A DNA stretch of 18,101 nt, taken from NCBI GenBank assembly GCA_026983855.1, contig JALSTE010000127.1, forward strand, positions 1-18,101, given 5' to 3'. Both the position numbers and the translations under genes were made by a program. Positions 1 to 6,466 of the stretch are shown here, piece by piece; within the stretch, counting starts at the first letter, position 1, and each line of letters starts with the position of its first letter. This DNA is from Acidimicrobiia bacterium (lineage in GTDB: Bacteria; Actinomycetota; Acidimicrobiia; Acidimicrobiales; Poriferisodalaceae). The notes under the pieces were generated by a model. The model searched no databases. It was not told the origin of the DNA and saw nothing but the letters and a program-made list of their open reading frames with translations.

Positions 1-2
1 TC

Positions 3-1211
3 GTGCGCTCCCTGGCCGTAATCTCGCTCCACACCTCGCCCCTGGCCCAGCCGGGTACGGGTGACGGAGGCGGGATGAACGTGTACGTACGGGAGCTGGT
101 GACCTCCCTCGCCCATCGGGGTGTGCGCTGCGACGTCTACACCCGACGCACCAGCCCCGATCAGCCCGACGAGCTGCTCGTCGAACCCGGGTTTCGCCTG
201 TTCCACATCGATGCCGGGGCCCACGACCTCCCCAAGGAGGGGTTGCCGGCGATTCTCGACGAGTTCACCTCGCGACTGGCCGAGGCCCTGACCCGGTCAC
301 CGGTGGAGGCCATCCACGCCCACTACTGGCTGTCCGCCGAGGTCGGGCACCGGCTGAAGCACGAGTTGGACCTCCCCCTGGTGGTGACCTTCCACACCCT
401 GGCCCGGGTGAAGGAGGCCAACGGTGATCCCGAATCGGCCGAGAGGTTGATCTCGGAGGACCGGACCATGTCGTGCGCCGACACGGTCCTGGCCTCGTGC
501 CGGGAGGAGATCGCCCAGCTCGGGCGCTACTACGACCTGAACCCCTCCCGGGTGGCGCTGGTGGCACCCGGTGTCGACCACGCCATCTTCTCTCCCGGTC
601 AGAGGTGGGCCGCCCGCCAGGCCCTGGGCCTGCCCGAGGGTCCCCTGGCCCTGTTCGTCGGGCGGATCCAGCCCCTCAAGGGTCTCGACATCGCCGTCGG
701 TGCCCTGGCCCGTTCCCGTCACCGGAACCTCTCCCTGGCCGTGGTCGGTGGCCCCTCGGGGGTCGAGGGTCTCGATCATCTGGCCCGGGTGCGCAAGCTG
801 GCCGCCGAGACCGGCGTGGCCGGCCGCGTCCACTGGTTCGAACCCCAGCCCCACCACCTGCTGTCGGGCTTCTACCGGGCCGCCGACGTGTGTCTGGTCC
901 CCAGCCGCTCGGAGTCGTTCGGGTTGGTGGCCCTTGAGGCCTCGGCCTGCGGCACCCCCGTGGTCGCCACCGAGGTGGGGGGGCTGATCGATCTGGTCGA
1001 CCACTCCCTCACCGGGTTCCTGGCCCGGGAACGTTCGGCGGCGACGTTCGGTGCCCACCTGGACACCCTGATCGCCAATGAGCTGATGGCGATGGCGATG
1101 GGTGGGGCCGCGGCCACCAAGGCGACGGGGTACACCTGGTCCCGGGCCGCCGCCGCCCTCGACGAGGTGCTGGACCGGATCACCTCCCGGGCCCCGGTGA
1201 GCTGCGCCTGA
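3..1211 (+). CDS. mshA: MshA-like GT4 glycosyltransferase (mycothiol synthesis)
   Basis: This is a retaining GT-B glycosyltransferase of family 4. The N-terminal segment HTSPLAQPGTGDGGGMNVYV (residues 10-29) is the hallmark of MshA, which joins UDP-GlcNAc to 1L-myo-inositol 3-phosphate in the first step of mycothiol synthesis in the cytosol. The C-terminal nucleotide-sugar domain shows FVGRIQPLKGLDI (218-230), GGPSG (249-253) and the EX7E motif E304-SFGLVAL-E312 that contacts the donor sugar. Length (402 aa) is close to the family. The GTG at base 3 sits right before the first beta strand, so it is a plausible start, but the window begins two bases earlier and no ribosome site is visible; a longer N terminus upstream is possible. 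The next gene starts 2 bases after the stop, and the mshA-YbjN pair is also found in mycobacteria. A related GT4 enzyme (for example sucrose-type) is the main alternative. Confidence 0.85.
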   Translation: MRSLAVISLHTSPLAQPGTGDGGGMNVYVRELVTSLAHRGVRCDVYTRRTSPDQPDELLVEPGFRLFHIDAGAHDLPKEGLPAILDEFTSRLAEALTRSPVEAIHAHYWLSAEVGHRLKHELDLPLVVTFHTLARVKEANGDPESAERLISEDRTMSCADTVLASCREEIAQLGRYYDLNPSRVALVAPGVDHAIFSPGQRWAARQALGLPEGPLALFVGRIQPLKGLDIAVGALARSRHRNLSLAVVGGPSGVEGLDHLARVRKLAAETGVAGRVHWFEPQPHHLLSGFYRAADVCLVPSRSESFGLVALEASACGTPVVATEVGGLIDLVDHSLTGFLARERSAATFGAHLDTLIANELMAMAMGGAAATKATGYTWSRAAAALDEVLDRITSRAPVSCA

Positions 1212-1213
1212 TC

Positions 1214-1663
1214 GTGACCGATCGACCCCTCGACGTCGATGAACTGGACCGGCTGCGGGAGGCCTTCGATGGCTGGCTGGGGGAACTCACCGGCCCGGAC
1301 TCCCCGGTGGAGGAGATCGGACGAGACCTCGGTGATCCCTCCCGCTGGTACGTCAGGGTGGCCGGGGAGGAGCGGGACCACGTGACCATCTGGTTCACCC
1401 TCGGGCAACGACACCTGCGGTTCGAGTCCTGGTTCCTGCCCCCGCCCCGTCAGGACTCCGAGGCCCTGATGAGGTTCCTCATGGAGGTGAACGGGCGGGT
1501 GTGGGGACTGCACTTCGGACTGGGGGAGGAGGAGGCGGTGTTCCTGCGGGGTGAGAGACGCTCCCGGGATCTGGACCCCGGTGAAGTCGATGAGGTGATC
1601 GGAATGGTGGTGGCCACCGTCGAGAGGTACTTCCGGGCCGCCCTGGGCCGGGCCCGCTGGTGA
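1214..1663 (+). CDS. YbjN-domain protein
   Basis: A 149-residue acidic soluble protein of the YbjN / type III secretion chaperone-like fold. The pattern seen is an N-terminal helix with DELDRLREAFDGWL, a strand pair around WYVRVAGEE and VTIWFTLGQRHLRFESWFL, a helix with ALMRFLMEVN, then WGLHFGLGEEEAVFLRGER and a long C-terminal helix ending in ERYFRAALGR. No catalytic motif is visible and the biochemical role of the family is not settled. It begins at a GTG two bases after the mshA stop, so the two are almost certainly co-transcribed and probably translationally coupled. Mycobacteria carry an equivalent gene directly after mshA (Rv0487). Function beyond this context is unknown. Confidence 0.82.
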   Translation: MTDRPLDVDELDRLREAFDGWLGELTGPDSPVEEIGRDLGDPSRWYVRVAGEERDHVTIWFTLGQRHLRFESWFLPPPRQDSEALMRFLMEVNGRVWGLHFGLGEEEAVFLRGERRSRDLDPGEVDEVIGMVVATVERYFRAALGRARW

Positions 1664-1677
1664 TCAGTGGTCAGATC

Positions 1678-1730
1678 GAGACCATATTTCGTGTGATTTC
1701 AGTAATTTTCCTTGATTTTGGGTGAATCAG
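1678..1730. other. AT-rich island in the mshA/proC intergenic gap
   Basis: Bases 1681-1730 contain 33 A/T out of 50, in strong contrast with the GC-rich surroundings. It includes a TAATTT at 1703-1708 and a weak 7-bp stem (1711-1717 with 1725-1731, two T.G pairs or weaker positions included). It follows the YbjN gene stop by about 15 bases. It could be a promoter for a long proC leader, a protein binding site, or the 3' end of the mshA transcript; the sequence does not decide. No ORF here looks coding. Confidence 0.4.
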
Positions 1731-1747
1731 GGGGCCAGAATGGACCC

Positions 1748-1800
1748 GAGGCCCGGGCCGATGACCGGATCGGGGAAGTTCAGTCATCGGGCCGGGCCTC
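1748..1800 (+). terminator. 18-bp inverted repeat, terminator or leader hairpin
   Basis: The left arm GAGGCCCGGGCCGATGAC (1748-1765) and the right arm GTCATCGGGCCGGGCCTC (1783-1800) are complementary at 17 of 18 positions with a 17-nt loop. Such a stable hairpin 85 bases past the YbjN stop could end the mshA transcript, but there is no T-tract after it. If a promoter lies in the AT-rich island just upstream, the hairpin would instead be in the proC leader RNA. The rest of the gap up to base 1924 holds a short CCCGTC-GCC-GACGGG hairpin (about 1863-1877) and an isolated TTGACC at 1837, with no clear gene. Confidence 0.5.
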
Positions 1801-1924
1801 CACCCGTCGGGATAGCCGGGCGAGGAACAGGAGGGGTTGACCCGCCCGACCGCCCCCGCGATCCCGTCGCCGACGGGGTCGACAACCGATCGGGTCGCTC
1901 GGGAGGGCGTCGTCGTGGTTCCAC

Positions 1925-2026
1925 CCCCGGGGCACGGGGAGGGCGTTACCCTCAGCGCCATGGTCGAGCTTCAGACCCCGGGGCACGGGGAGGGCGTTAC
2001 CCTCAGCGCCATGGTCGAGCTTCAGA
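1925..2026 (+). repeat. Perfect 51-bp tandem duplication over the proC start
   Basis: Bases 1925-1975 are repeated without a mismatch at 1976-2026. The unit carries a purine-rich stretch, the putative -10 TACCCT, the ATG and the first five codons of proC. Because 51 is a multiple of 3, both ATGs (1960 and 2011) are in the same frame, and no stop separates them, so the upstream ATG would add 17 residues to ProC. The flanks differ immediately outside the two units, as expected for a simple tandem duplication. Confidence 0.97.
1998..2010 (+). promoter_or_regulatory. Putative leaderless proC promoter (-10 TACCCT), duplicated
   Basis: TACCCT at 1998-2003 fits the actinobacterial -10 TANNNT and ends 7 bases before the ATG at 2011, so transcription would begin at or next to the start codon. 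The same element occurs at 1947-1952, 7 bases before the ATG at 1960, because of the 51-bp duplication. No convincing -35 box is seen. The purine stretch GGGGAGGG lies about 16 bases before the ATG, too far for a normal Shine-Dalgarno site, which supports leaderless translation. Confidence 0.55.
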
Positions 2027-2808
2027 TTGTCGGCGGTGGTCGCATGGGCGAGGCCCTGCTGGGGGGAATCCTGGCCGGGCGGGATCCAACGTCACCCGGC
2101 GGCCCGCGGGTCTCGGTGTGCGAGCCGCTGGCCTCCCGCCGGGACGAGCTGTCATCGACCTACGGAGTGGACGTCACGGCCGAACCGGTTCCCTGCCGGG
2201 ACGCCATCATCGCCGTGAAGCCCCACCACGTGCACGATGCGGTCAGCGCTCTGGCCCGGGCCGGTGTCGGGCGAATTCTCAGCATCGCCGCCGGGGTCAC
2301 CACCGCCTCCCTCCAGGCCGCGGCCGGTCCCGACGTGGTTGTGGTGCGGGCCATGCCCAACACCCCGGCCCTGGTCGGTCAGGGGGCGTCGGCCATCGCT
2401 CCGGGGCCCACGGCCGGATCCGGGGACCTGGATTGGGCCGAGGAGTTGCTGGGAACCGTGGGGGTCGTGGTGAGGGTGGCCGAGGTCGACCTCGACGCCG
2501 TGACCGGGCTCTCGGGATCAGGTCCCGCCTACGTGTTCCTGGTGGCCGAGGCCCTGGTGGAGGCCGGGGTGCTGAATGGACTCAGTCGGGAGGTCGCCGG
2601 AGTCCTGGCCACCCAGACCCTGCTCGGGGCGGCCACCCTGCTCAGTTCCTCCGACAGGGATCCAGCCGCCCTGAGAGCCGACGTGACCTCGCCCGGCGGG
2701 ACCACCGCCGCCGGATTGCAGGTGCTGGAGGATCGGGGCCTGAGGGCCGCCGTTCTGAGGTGCGTGACGGTCGCCACCGAGCGTAGCCGTGAGCTGGGAG
2801 CCGGTTGA
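2011..2808 (+). CDS. proC: Pyrroline-5-carboxylate reductase
   Basis: ProC reduces 1-pyrroline-5-carboxylate to L-proline with NAD(P)H, the last step of proline synthesis in the cytosol. The N-terminal Rossmann motif IVGGGRMGEALLGGIL is at residues 6-21, the VVRAMPNTPALVGQG motif at 111-125, and the C-terminal dimerisation/active-site segment at 167-195 (LSGSGPAYVFLVAEALVEAG then GLSREVA), followed by DVTSPGGTTAAGL (224-236). The 265-residue length is normal for the family. The start at 2011 is chosen because it lies directly before the first beta strand; an in-frame ATG at 1960 inside the duplicated unit would give 282 residues, and still earlier in-frame starts give low-complexity sequence unlike ProC. 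The small HTH gene follows, an order also seen in mycobacteria (proC-Rv0500A). Confidence 0.95.
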   Translation: MVELQIVGGGRMGEALLGGILAGRDPTSPGGPRVSVCEPLASRRDELSSTYGVDVTAEPVPCRDAIIAVKPHHVHDAVSALARAGVGRILSIAAGVTTASLQAAAGPDVVVVRAMPNTPALVGQGASAIAPGPTAGSGDLDWAEELLGTVGVVVRVAEVDLDAVTGLSGSGPAYVFLVAEALVEAGVLNGLSREVAGVLATQTLLGAATLLSSSDRDPAALRADVTSPGGTTAAGLQVLEDRGLRAAVLRCVTVATERSRELGAG

Positions 2809-2889
2809 TCCGCCGGTGGGGCGCTGGTTCCCGGACGTGGTGGCGACCGGATCCTTGAAATGCGGGGCGTGGGTGCCGATGGGGGGCCG

Positions 2890-3117
2890 ATGACCACGAG
2901 CCCACCGGCAGGTGATCCAATGAACGACGACCGGACCACGAGACCCAGGTTTCTCACGGTGGCCGAGGTCGCGTCCGAACTCAGGGTGTCGACGATGACC
3001 GTCTACCGTCTGATCCACTCCGATGAGTTGCAGGCGGTGAAGGTGGGACGCAGTTACCGGGTTCCCGAGGTGGCCCTGGACCGCTTCCTGGCGGACCAGG
3101 GAATCACCGTCGGCTGA
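2890..3117 (+). CDS. Excisionase-type helix-turn-helix DNA-binding protein
   Basis: A small protein of 75 residues (65 if the ATG at 2920 is used) with a single winged HTH of the MerR/excisionase type (HTH_17). FLTVAEVASELRVSTMTVYRLIHSDEL forms the HTH (about residues 21-47) and VKVGRSYRVPEVALDRFL the wing and closing helix. It closely resembles the mycobacterial Rv0500A protein, also encoded after proC, and stands in normal operon context rather than beside an integrase, so it is more likely a transcriptional or chromosome-associated regulator than a phage excisionase. The start is uncertain: ATG 2890 has a G-run just upstream, ATG 2920 has AGGTGA 4 bases upstream, and ATG 2860 has no site. 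Confidence 0.85.
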   Translation: MTTSPPAGDPMNDDRTTRPRFLTVAEVASELRVSTMTVYRLIHSDELQAVKVGRSYRVPEVALDRFLADQGITVG

Positions 3118-3120
3118 TTC

Positions 3121-3142
3121 TCTCCCGGGCGACCCCGGGGGG
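3121..3142 (+). terminator. GC-rich hairpin after the HTH gene
   Basis: CCCGGG (3124-3129) and CCCGGG (3134-3139) can pair around the loop CGAC, extended by weaker pairs outside. It begins a few bases after the HTH gene stop and lies upstream of the promoter of the next gene, so it may limit read-through. There is no T-tract, so the call is weak. Confidence 0.3.
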
Positions 3143-3162
3143 AAAGAGGATCTTGGAGGCGG

Positions 3163-3175
3163 TACCGTCCCTGCG
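3163..3175 (+). promoter_or_regulatory. Putative leaderless promoter (-10 TACCGT) of the SAM hydrolase gene
   Basis: TACCGT at 3163-3168 matches TANNNT and ends 7 bases before the ATG at 3176, the same geometry as at proC. A GGAGG lies at 3155-3159 but is 16 bases from the ATG, too far for a usual ribosome site. No clear -35 box. Confidence 0.5.
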
Positions 3176-3985
3176 ATGACCGCACGCTACGACACCATCA
3201 CCCTCCTCTCCGACTTCGGACTTGGCGATGAGTCGGTCGGGGTCGTGCACTCCGTGATCGGGGAACTGGCGCCCGGGGCCCGGGTCATTGATCTCAGCCA
3301 TGGAATCCCCCCCTTCGACGTGAGAGCCGGAGCCCTGGCCCTGGTGCGGGCCCTGCCCTATCTGGTGCCGGGTGTGCTCCTGGCCTCAGTCGACCCGGGA
3401 GGCGGTCCCCGCGACAGGTCGATCGCAGTGGAGGTGGGGGACGGGGCTGGGGTGTTCCTGGGACCCGACAACGGGCTGCTGGCCCCCGCCGTGGCCCTCG
3501 TCGGTGGGGCCGGTCGGGCCGTTGAGATCACCACCTCGGAGTATCGGCTCGAGTCCCCCGGGTCGACGTTCCTGGCCCGGGATGTGCTGGCTCCCGCCGC
3601 CGCCCACCTCACTCTGGGCACCGACCTGTCCGAGCTGGGACCCGCCGTCGATCCGGCCGGCCTGGTGCCCGCCCTGGTACCCATACCGAGGGTCGAGGAG
3701 GAGGGTGTGGTGGCCGAGGTCCTCTGGGTCGACCACTTCGGCAACGCCCAGCTCAATGTCGACGTCGACGCCATCGCCCACCTGGGTGATCCGGTGGTGG
3801 CCCGCTTCGGGGACTCCTCCCGCACCCTGTCCGTGGTCACGGCCTACGACGGGCTTCCCGAGGGTCGGGTGGGTCTGGTGGTCGACGCCCACGGAATGCT
3901 CTCGGTGTCGGCGGCCCGACGCTCGGCCGCCGGGGAACTGGGGCTGTCCGTCGGGGACGAGGTGACCCTCTCCGAGGCCGAGTGA
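3176..3985 (+). CDS. SAM hydroxide adenosyltransferase (DUF62 family)
   Basis: A 269-residue member of the SAM-dependent chlorinase/fluorinase superfamily. The characterised nonhalogenating members hydrolyse S-adenosylmethionine to adenosine and methionine. Visible family signatures are ITLLSDFGLGDESVGVVHSV (8-27), IDLSHGIPPFDVRAGALAL (38-56), VDPGGGPRDR (72-81) with D73 and R81 (or R79) in the place of the conserved Asp and Arg, GPDNGLL (96-102), STFLARDVLAPAAAHL (130-145) with H144 as the probable third member of the D-R-H triad, and WVDHFGNAQLNV (184-195) opening the C-terminal beta-barrel domain. The D-R-H arrangement fits hydrolase members rather than halogenases. It appears to be a separate transcription unit with its own promoter. 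The physiological role of this enzyme in bacteria is poorly known. Confidence 0.88.
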   Translation: MTARYDTITLLSDFGLGDESVGVVHSVIGELAPGARVIDLSHGIPPFDVRAGALALVRALPYLVPGVLLASVDPGGGPRDRSIAVEVGDGAGVFLGPDNGLLAPAVALVGGAGRAVEITTSEYRLESPGSTFLARDVLAPAAAHLTLGTDLSELGPAVDPAGLVPALVPIPRVEEEGVVAEVLWVDHFGNAQLNVDVDAIAHLGDPVVARFGDSSRTLSVVTAYDGLPEGRVGLVVDAHGMLSVSAARRSAAGELGLSVGDEVTLSEAE

Positions 3986-4014
3986 ATGGGAGGGGAACTG
4001 ATGGTTCGGCGGGG

Positions 4015-4066
4015 CGCTGGCGCCAGCGGAACCCGGGCCCGGGTGGAGGTGATGCGCCTCCATCCC
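4015..4066 (+). terminator. Three consecutive palindromes, probable terminator region
   Basis: Starting 30 bases after the SAM hydrolase stop there are, in a row, the perfect 14-bp palindrome CGCTGGCGCCAGCG (4015-4028), the perfect 12-bp palindrome CCCGGGCCCGGG (4032-4043), and the hairpin TGGAGG-TGATGCG-CCTCCA (4044-4062), which extends with GGG (4041-4043) and CCC (4064-4066) around one bulged T. The position between a stop codon and a downstream promoter fits transcription termination; no T-tract follows. One or more of these could instead be operator sites for the promoter at 4103. Confidence 0.5.
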
Positions 4067-4102
4067 TCCCAACGGTCGTGACCGGGTCCCCGGGCCCCGT
4101 AC

Positions 4103-4116
4103 TAGCGTCTCGGGGT
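4103..4116 (+). promoter_or_regulatory. Putative promoter (-10 TAGCGT) of a small-ORF locus
   Basis: TAGCGT at 4103-4108 ends 8 bases before an ATG at 4117, like the other putative leaderless promoters in the window. A weak GTGACC at 4078-4083 is 19 bases upstream. Confidence 0.45.
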
Positions 4117-4161
4117 ATGGACGACTCCCCCTTGATCCCCAGGTCCGGCGGGGCCTCGTGA
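4117..4161 (+). CDS. Candidate 14-residue leader ORF
   Basis: The ORF reads MDDSPLIPRSGGAS and stops at the TGA at 4159-4161. It begins 8 bases after a TANNNT element, so it would be the first ORF of a leaderless transcript. Its stop overlaps the GTG start of the next small ORF as GTGA, a typical translational-coupling arrangement. It may act as a leader that delivers ribosomes to the 28-residue ORF; a sequencing frameshift that splits one roughly 42-residue protein is an alternative. No known family is recognised. Confidence 0.35.
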   Translation: MDDSPLIPRSGGAS

Positions 4162-4244
4162 GGCCGGCCACGTCCCTGGTTCTGGCCCTGCTCCTCCTGG
4201 CGATTCTGGTGGCGGGGATAGTGCAGTTCGTGATTCTGCTGTGA
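4158..4244 (+). CDS. Candidate 28-residue single-span membrane microprotein
   Basis: Starting at GTG 4158 the ORF encodes a 28-residue peptide that is basic at its N terminus (Met-Arg-Pro) and then almost wholly hydrophobic (residues 6-28, rich in Leu, Val, Ile and Ala), ending in VQFVILL. This has the look of one transmembrane helix. Its start overlaps the stop of the 14-residue ORF upstream (GTGA). Together they form a small locus between the SAM hydrolase gene and rex, with a promoter-like TAGCGT in front. From 4245 to the rex promoter no further ORF is convincing. Function is unknown and the reality of the gene rests only on this arrangement. Confidence 0.45.
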   Translation: MRPATSLVLALLLLAILVAGIVQFVILL

Positions 4245-4338
4245 GGATCGTGGGGGTCCCCGGTTCCGTCTCTCGTCCTCCCGCTGGTGGTGGCCGCCGT
4301 CGGTGATTCCGGAGGTGCCGGTGAGGCCGACCCCGATC

Positions 4339-4366
4339 TTGTGAACTAGTGAAACGGGGGTAGCCT
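4339..4366 (+). promoter_or_regulatory. Putative rex promoter
   Basis: TAGCCT (4361-4366) fits TANNNT and lies 9 bases before the rex ATG, so the mRNA would be leaderless or nearly so. TTGTGA (4339-4344) is 16 bases upstream and could serve as -35. The same bases TTGTGAAC equal one half of the Rex consensus site, but the other half (expected CACAA, found AAACG) is not conserved, so autoregulation by Rex is only a weak possibility. Confidence 0.5.
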
Positions 4367-4375
4367 CGAATCACG

Positions 4376-5041
4376 ATGAGTACCCCGGTTCCAGAGGCGA
4401 CCGTCGCCCGGCTTCCGATCTATCTCCGGAGCCTCAGGGAGTTGGCCGAGATGGGGGTCAAGACCGTCTCGTCCAACCGGCTGGCCGAGCTCAGCGGGGT
4501 GAACGCCGCCAAGGTTCGCAAGGATCTCAGCTACCTCGGTTCCTACGGGGTCCGGGGGGTCGGATACGAGGTGGGGTACCTCATCTTCCAGACCAGTCGG
4601 GAATTGGGCCTCACCGGAGACCGGGGAATCGTCATAGCCGGGGCCGGGCACCTGGGGCAGGCCCTGGCCAACTATCCGGGATTCGCCCAGAAGGGCTGCC
4701 GCATCTGCGCCATGGTCGACATCGATCCCCAGAAGGTGGGCGGCGAGCTCGGTGGAGTACCGGTGGTGGGACCCGACCGGGTATCTGAGGTCATGAGCCG
4801 GAATCCGGGGGCCATCGTCGTGGTGGCCACCCCCGCCACCGTGGCCCAGGAGGTCGTGGATCGCTTCGTGAGGGCCGGGGCCCACAGCATCCTGAACTTC
4901 GCTCCGGTGGTGCTCAACGTCCCCGAGGGGGTGGCCGTCCGCCAGGTGGACATGGCCCTGGAGCTCCAGGTCCTGTCCTTCTACGCCGAGCAGGGCGAGA
5001 GGTCGGCCCTCGCCAAGGGCGTGGAGAGCGTCCCCTCTTGA
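4376..5041 (+). CDS. rex: Redox-sensing transcriptional repressor Rex
   Basis: Rex senses the NADH/NAD+ ratio: NADH binding releases it from DNA and derepresses respiratory and fermentative genes. The N-terminal winged helix covers about residues 10-75 and shows the family signature VRKDLSYLGSYGVRGVGY (47-64). The Rossmann domain follows with IVIAGAGHLGQAL (85-97), where GAGHLG is the dinucleotide loop and D114 of VDIDPQKVGG follows the next strand; NFAPVVLNVP and the C-terminal helix DMALELQVLSFY (domain-swapped between subunits in known structures) are near the end. The length of 221 is slightly above the usual 205-215. It is followed by hemA, hemC and hemD, the same order as the Rex-controlled rex-hemACD operon of Streptomyces coelicolor. 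A good Rex-like operator lies upstream of the respiratory operon at 12023. Confidence 0.96.
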   Translation: MSTPVPEATVARLPIYLRSLRELAEMGVKTVSSNRLAELSGVNAAKVRKDLSYLGSYGVRGVGYEVGYLIFQTSRELGLTGDRGIVIAGAGHLGQALANYPGFAQKGCRICAMVDIDPQKVGGELGGVPVVGPDRVSEVMSRNPGAIVVVATPATVAQEVVDRFVRAGAHSILNFAPVVLNVPEGVAVRQVDMALELQVLSFYAEQGERSALAKGVESVPS

Positions 5042-5115
5042 GCCCCGGTCAAGGGGACCGAGCGGATGTACCGGGCGTCCGGCCTTCGAACGCAGTCCAT
5101 GTTCGGTCATATCGG

Positions 5116-5154
5116 GCCGCCAATGGCGCCCCCCGGGTGGCGGCGGGGTAGCGT
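5116..5154 (+). promoter_or_regulatory. Possible hemA promoter with inverted repeat
   Basis: The 165-base gap between rex and hemA contains TAGCGT (5149-5154), of the same form as the other -10 elements, about 52 bases before the hemA GTG. An inverted repeat GCCGCCA (5116-5122) / TGGCGGC (5138-5144) sits over the -35 region and could be an operator or the end of the rex message. HemA may therefore be transcribed both from here and by read-through from rex. Confidence 0.35.
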
Positions 5155-5206
5155 GATGGGGAAAGCTTGCGAGGCATCCGACCCCCCAGACGGAGCTGTC
5201 TGAAAC

Positions 5207-6466
5207 GTGCCTGTCCTGATCCTGGGTCTCAACCACCGAACGGCGCCCCTCCACATCCTCGAACGGGTCACGGTGAACGGCGACGAGATCGAGAAGTCCC
5301 TGGACGATCTCGTCTCCCGGCCCAACATCACCGAGGCGGTTCTGGTGTCCACCTGCAACCGCATCGAGATCTACGTCCGGGCCGAGCGTTTCCACGGCGC
5401 GTATGAGGATCTACGTTCCCATCTGTGCGAGAGGTCGTTCCTGACCCCCGCCGAGCTGGTCGATCATCTCTACGTCCACCACGACGATGAGGTCGCCCGA
5501 CACCTGTTCTCCGTGGCCTCGGGGTTGGACTCCGCGGTGCTGGGCGAGACCGAGATCCTGGGCCAGGTGAAAACGGCGTGGGACCGGGCCCACCGGGCCG
5601 GGACCGCCGGCCCCGTGCTCAATCTCATGTTCCGCCATGCCCTGATGACCGGCAAGCGGGCCCGGACGGAGACCGCCATCTCCCGCAAGATCACCTCGGT
5701 TTCGCAGGCGGCGGTGGCCCTGGCGTCACGACGGCTCGATGGTCTGGCCGGGCGTAGGGTGCTGGTTCTGGGGGCCGGCGACATGGCCGAGGGGATGATT
5801 CGCCTGTTGGGCGAACTCAGCCTCGAGAGCGTGCACATAGCGAACCGCACACCCGGGAAGGCCCGGGTTCTGGCCGAACTGGCCGGAGGCACCGCCGTCG
5901 ACCTCGATGATCTGGTCGACGAACTGGCCCACGTGGACGTCCTGCTGACCTCCACCGGCGCCAACTCACTGATGCTCGATCACGGCGACATCGCATCGGT
6001 GGTGGGTCGTCGGGACGGTCATCCCCTGCTGGTCATCGACGTGGCCGTTCCCCGCGATGTCGATCCCGCCGTGGCCGAACTGGAGGGGGTGACCCTCCTC
6101 GACATGGAGGACATCGGGGCCTTCGCCCGGGAGGGTCGTGAGGGTCGCCGTCGTGAGGTGGCCCACGTGGAGGCCATCATCGAGGAGGAGGTCCGTCACT
6201 TCGCCGAGCTGAGGTCGGCCCGGGCCGCCGATCCCCTGATCACCACCCTGCGGGCCGAGGGCGAGGCCATCAGACTCCACGAACTGGACCGGTTCCGGAG
6301 TCGCCTGAGCGGCCTGGAGCCGGCCGAGAGGGAGGCGGTGGAGGCTCTCACCCACGGTCTGGTCGCCAAGTTGCTGCACGAGCCCACCACGGTCCTCAAG
6401 AAGAACGCCGGCACCCCCAAGGGGGACCGCCTGGCGAACGCAATCCGCGATCTGTTCGACCTGTGA
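5207..6466 (+). CDS. hemA: Glutamyl-tRNA reductase
   Basis: HemA reduces glutamyl-tRNA(Glu) to glutamate-1-semialdehyde with NADPH, the first committed step of the C5 tetrapyrrole pathway. The N-terminal catalytic domain contains LILGLNHRTAPL (4-15) and VLVSTCNRIEIYV (46-58) with the catalytic Cys50, the same residue number as in Escherichia coli. GLDSAVLGETEILGQVK (106-122) is a family signature. The NADPH domain has VLVLGAGDMAEGM (185-197), and a C-terminal helical dimerisation domain follows. The 419-residue length is normal. The GTG start is supported by the immediate beta strand and by CGGAG about 11 bases upstream. The stop overlaps the hemC start as GTGA, so the two are translationally coupled. 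Confidence 0.96.
   Translation: MPVLILGLNHRTAPLHILERVTVNGDEIEKSLDDLVSRPNITEAVLVSTCNRIEIYVRAERFHGAYEDLRSHLCERSFLTPAELVDHLYVHHDDEVARHLFSVASGLDSAVLGETEILGQVKTAWDRAHRAGTAGPVLNLMFRHALMTGKRARTETAISRKITSVSQAAVALASRRLDGLAGRRVLVLGAGDMAEGMIRLLGELSLESVHIANRTPGKARVLAELAGGTAVDLDDLVDELAHVDVLLTSTGANSLMLDHGDIASVVGRRDGHPLLVIDVAVPRDVDPAVAELEGVTLLDMEDIGAFAREGREGRRREVAHVEAIIEEEVRHFAELRSARAADPLITTLRAEGEAIRLHELDRFRSRLSGLEPAEREAVEALTHGLVAKLLHEPTTVLKKNAGTPKGDRLANAIRDLFDL

Noticed and set aside
1837..1865. TTGACC at 1837 as a -35 for proC
   Set aside because: No -10 element at the right distance (GATCCC is found there).
1722..2786. 354-residue plus-strand open frame overlapping proC
   Set aside because: Gly/Arg-rich translation in another frame of proC and of the repeat region; the ProC frame is unambiguous.
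2920..3117. HTH protein as phage excisionase with a nearby att site or integrase
   Set aside because: No integrase, tRNA-att duplication or other phage gene is seen; the same gene follows proC in mycobacteria as a housekeeping gene.
3176..3985. DUF62 protein as a fluorinase or chlorinase
   Set aside because: The Asp-Arg-His residues of the hydrolase members are present and there is no halometabolite cluster around it.
4339..4356. Rex operator upstream of rex (autoregulation)
   Set aside because: Only the left half TTGTGAAC matches; the right half AAACG does not match CACAA. Kept as a remark in the rex promoter entry only.
5156..5203. 15-residue upstream ORF before hemA
   Set aside because: Its ATG is one base from the putative -10, so it would lie upstream of the transcription start; no other support.
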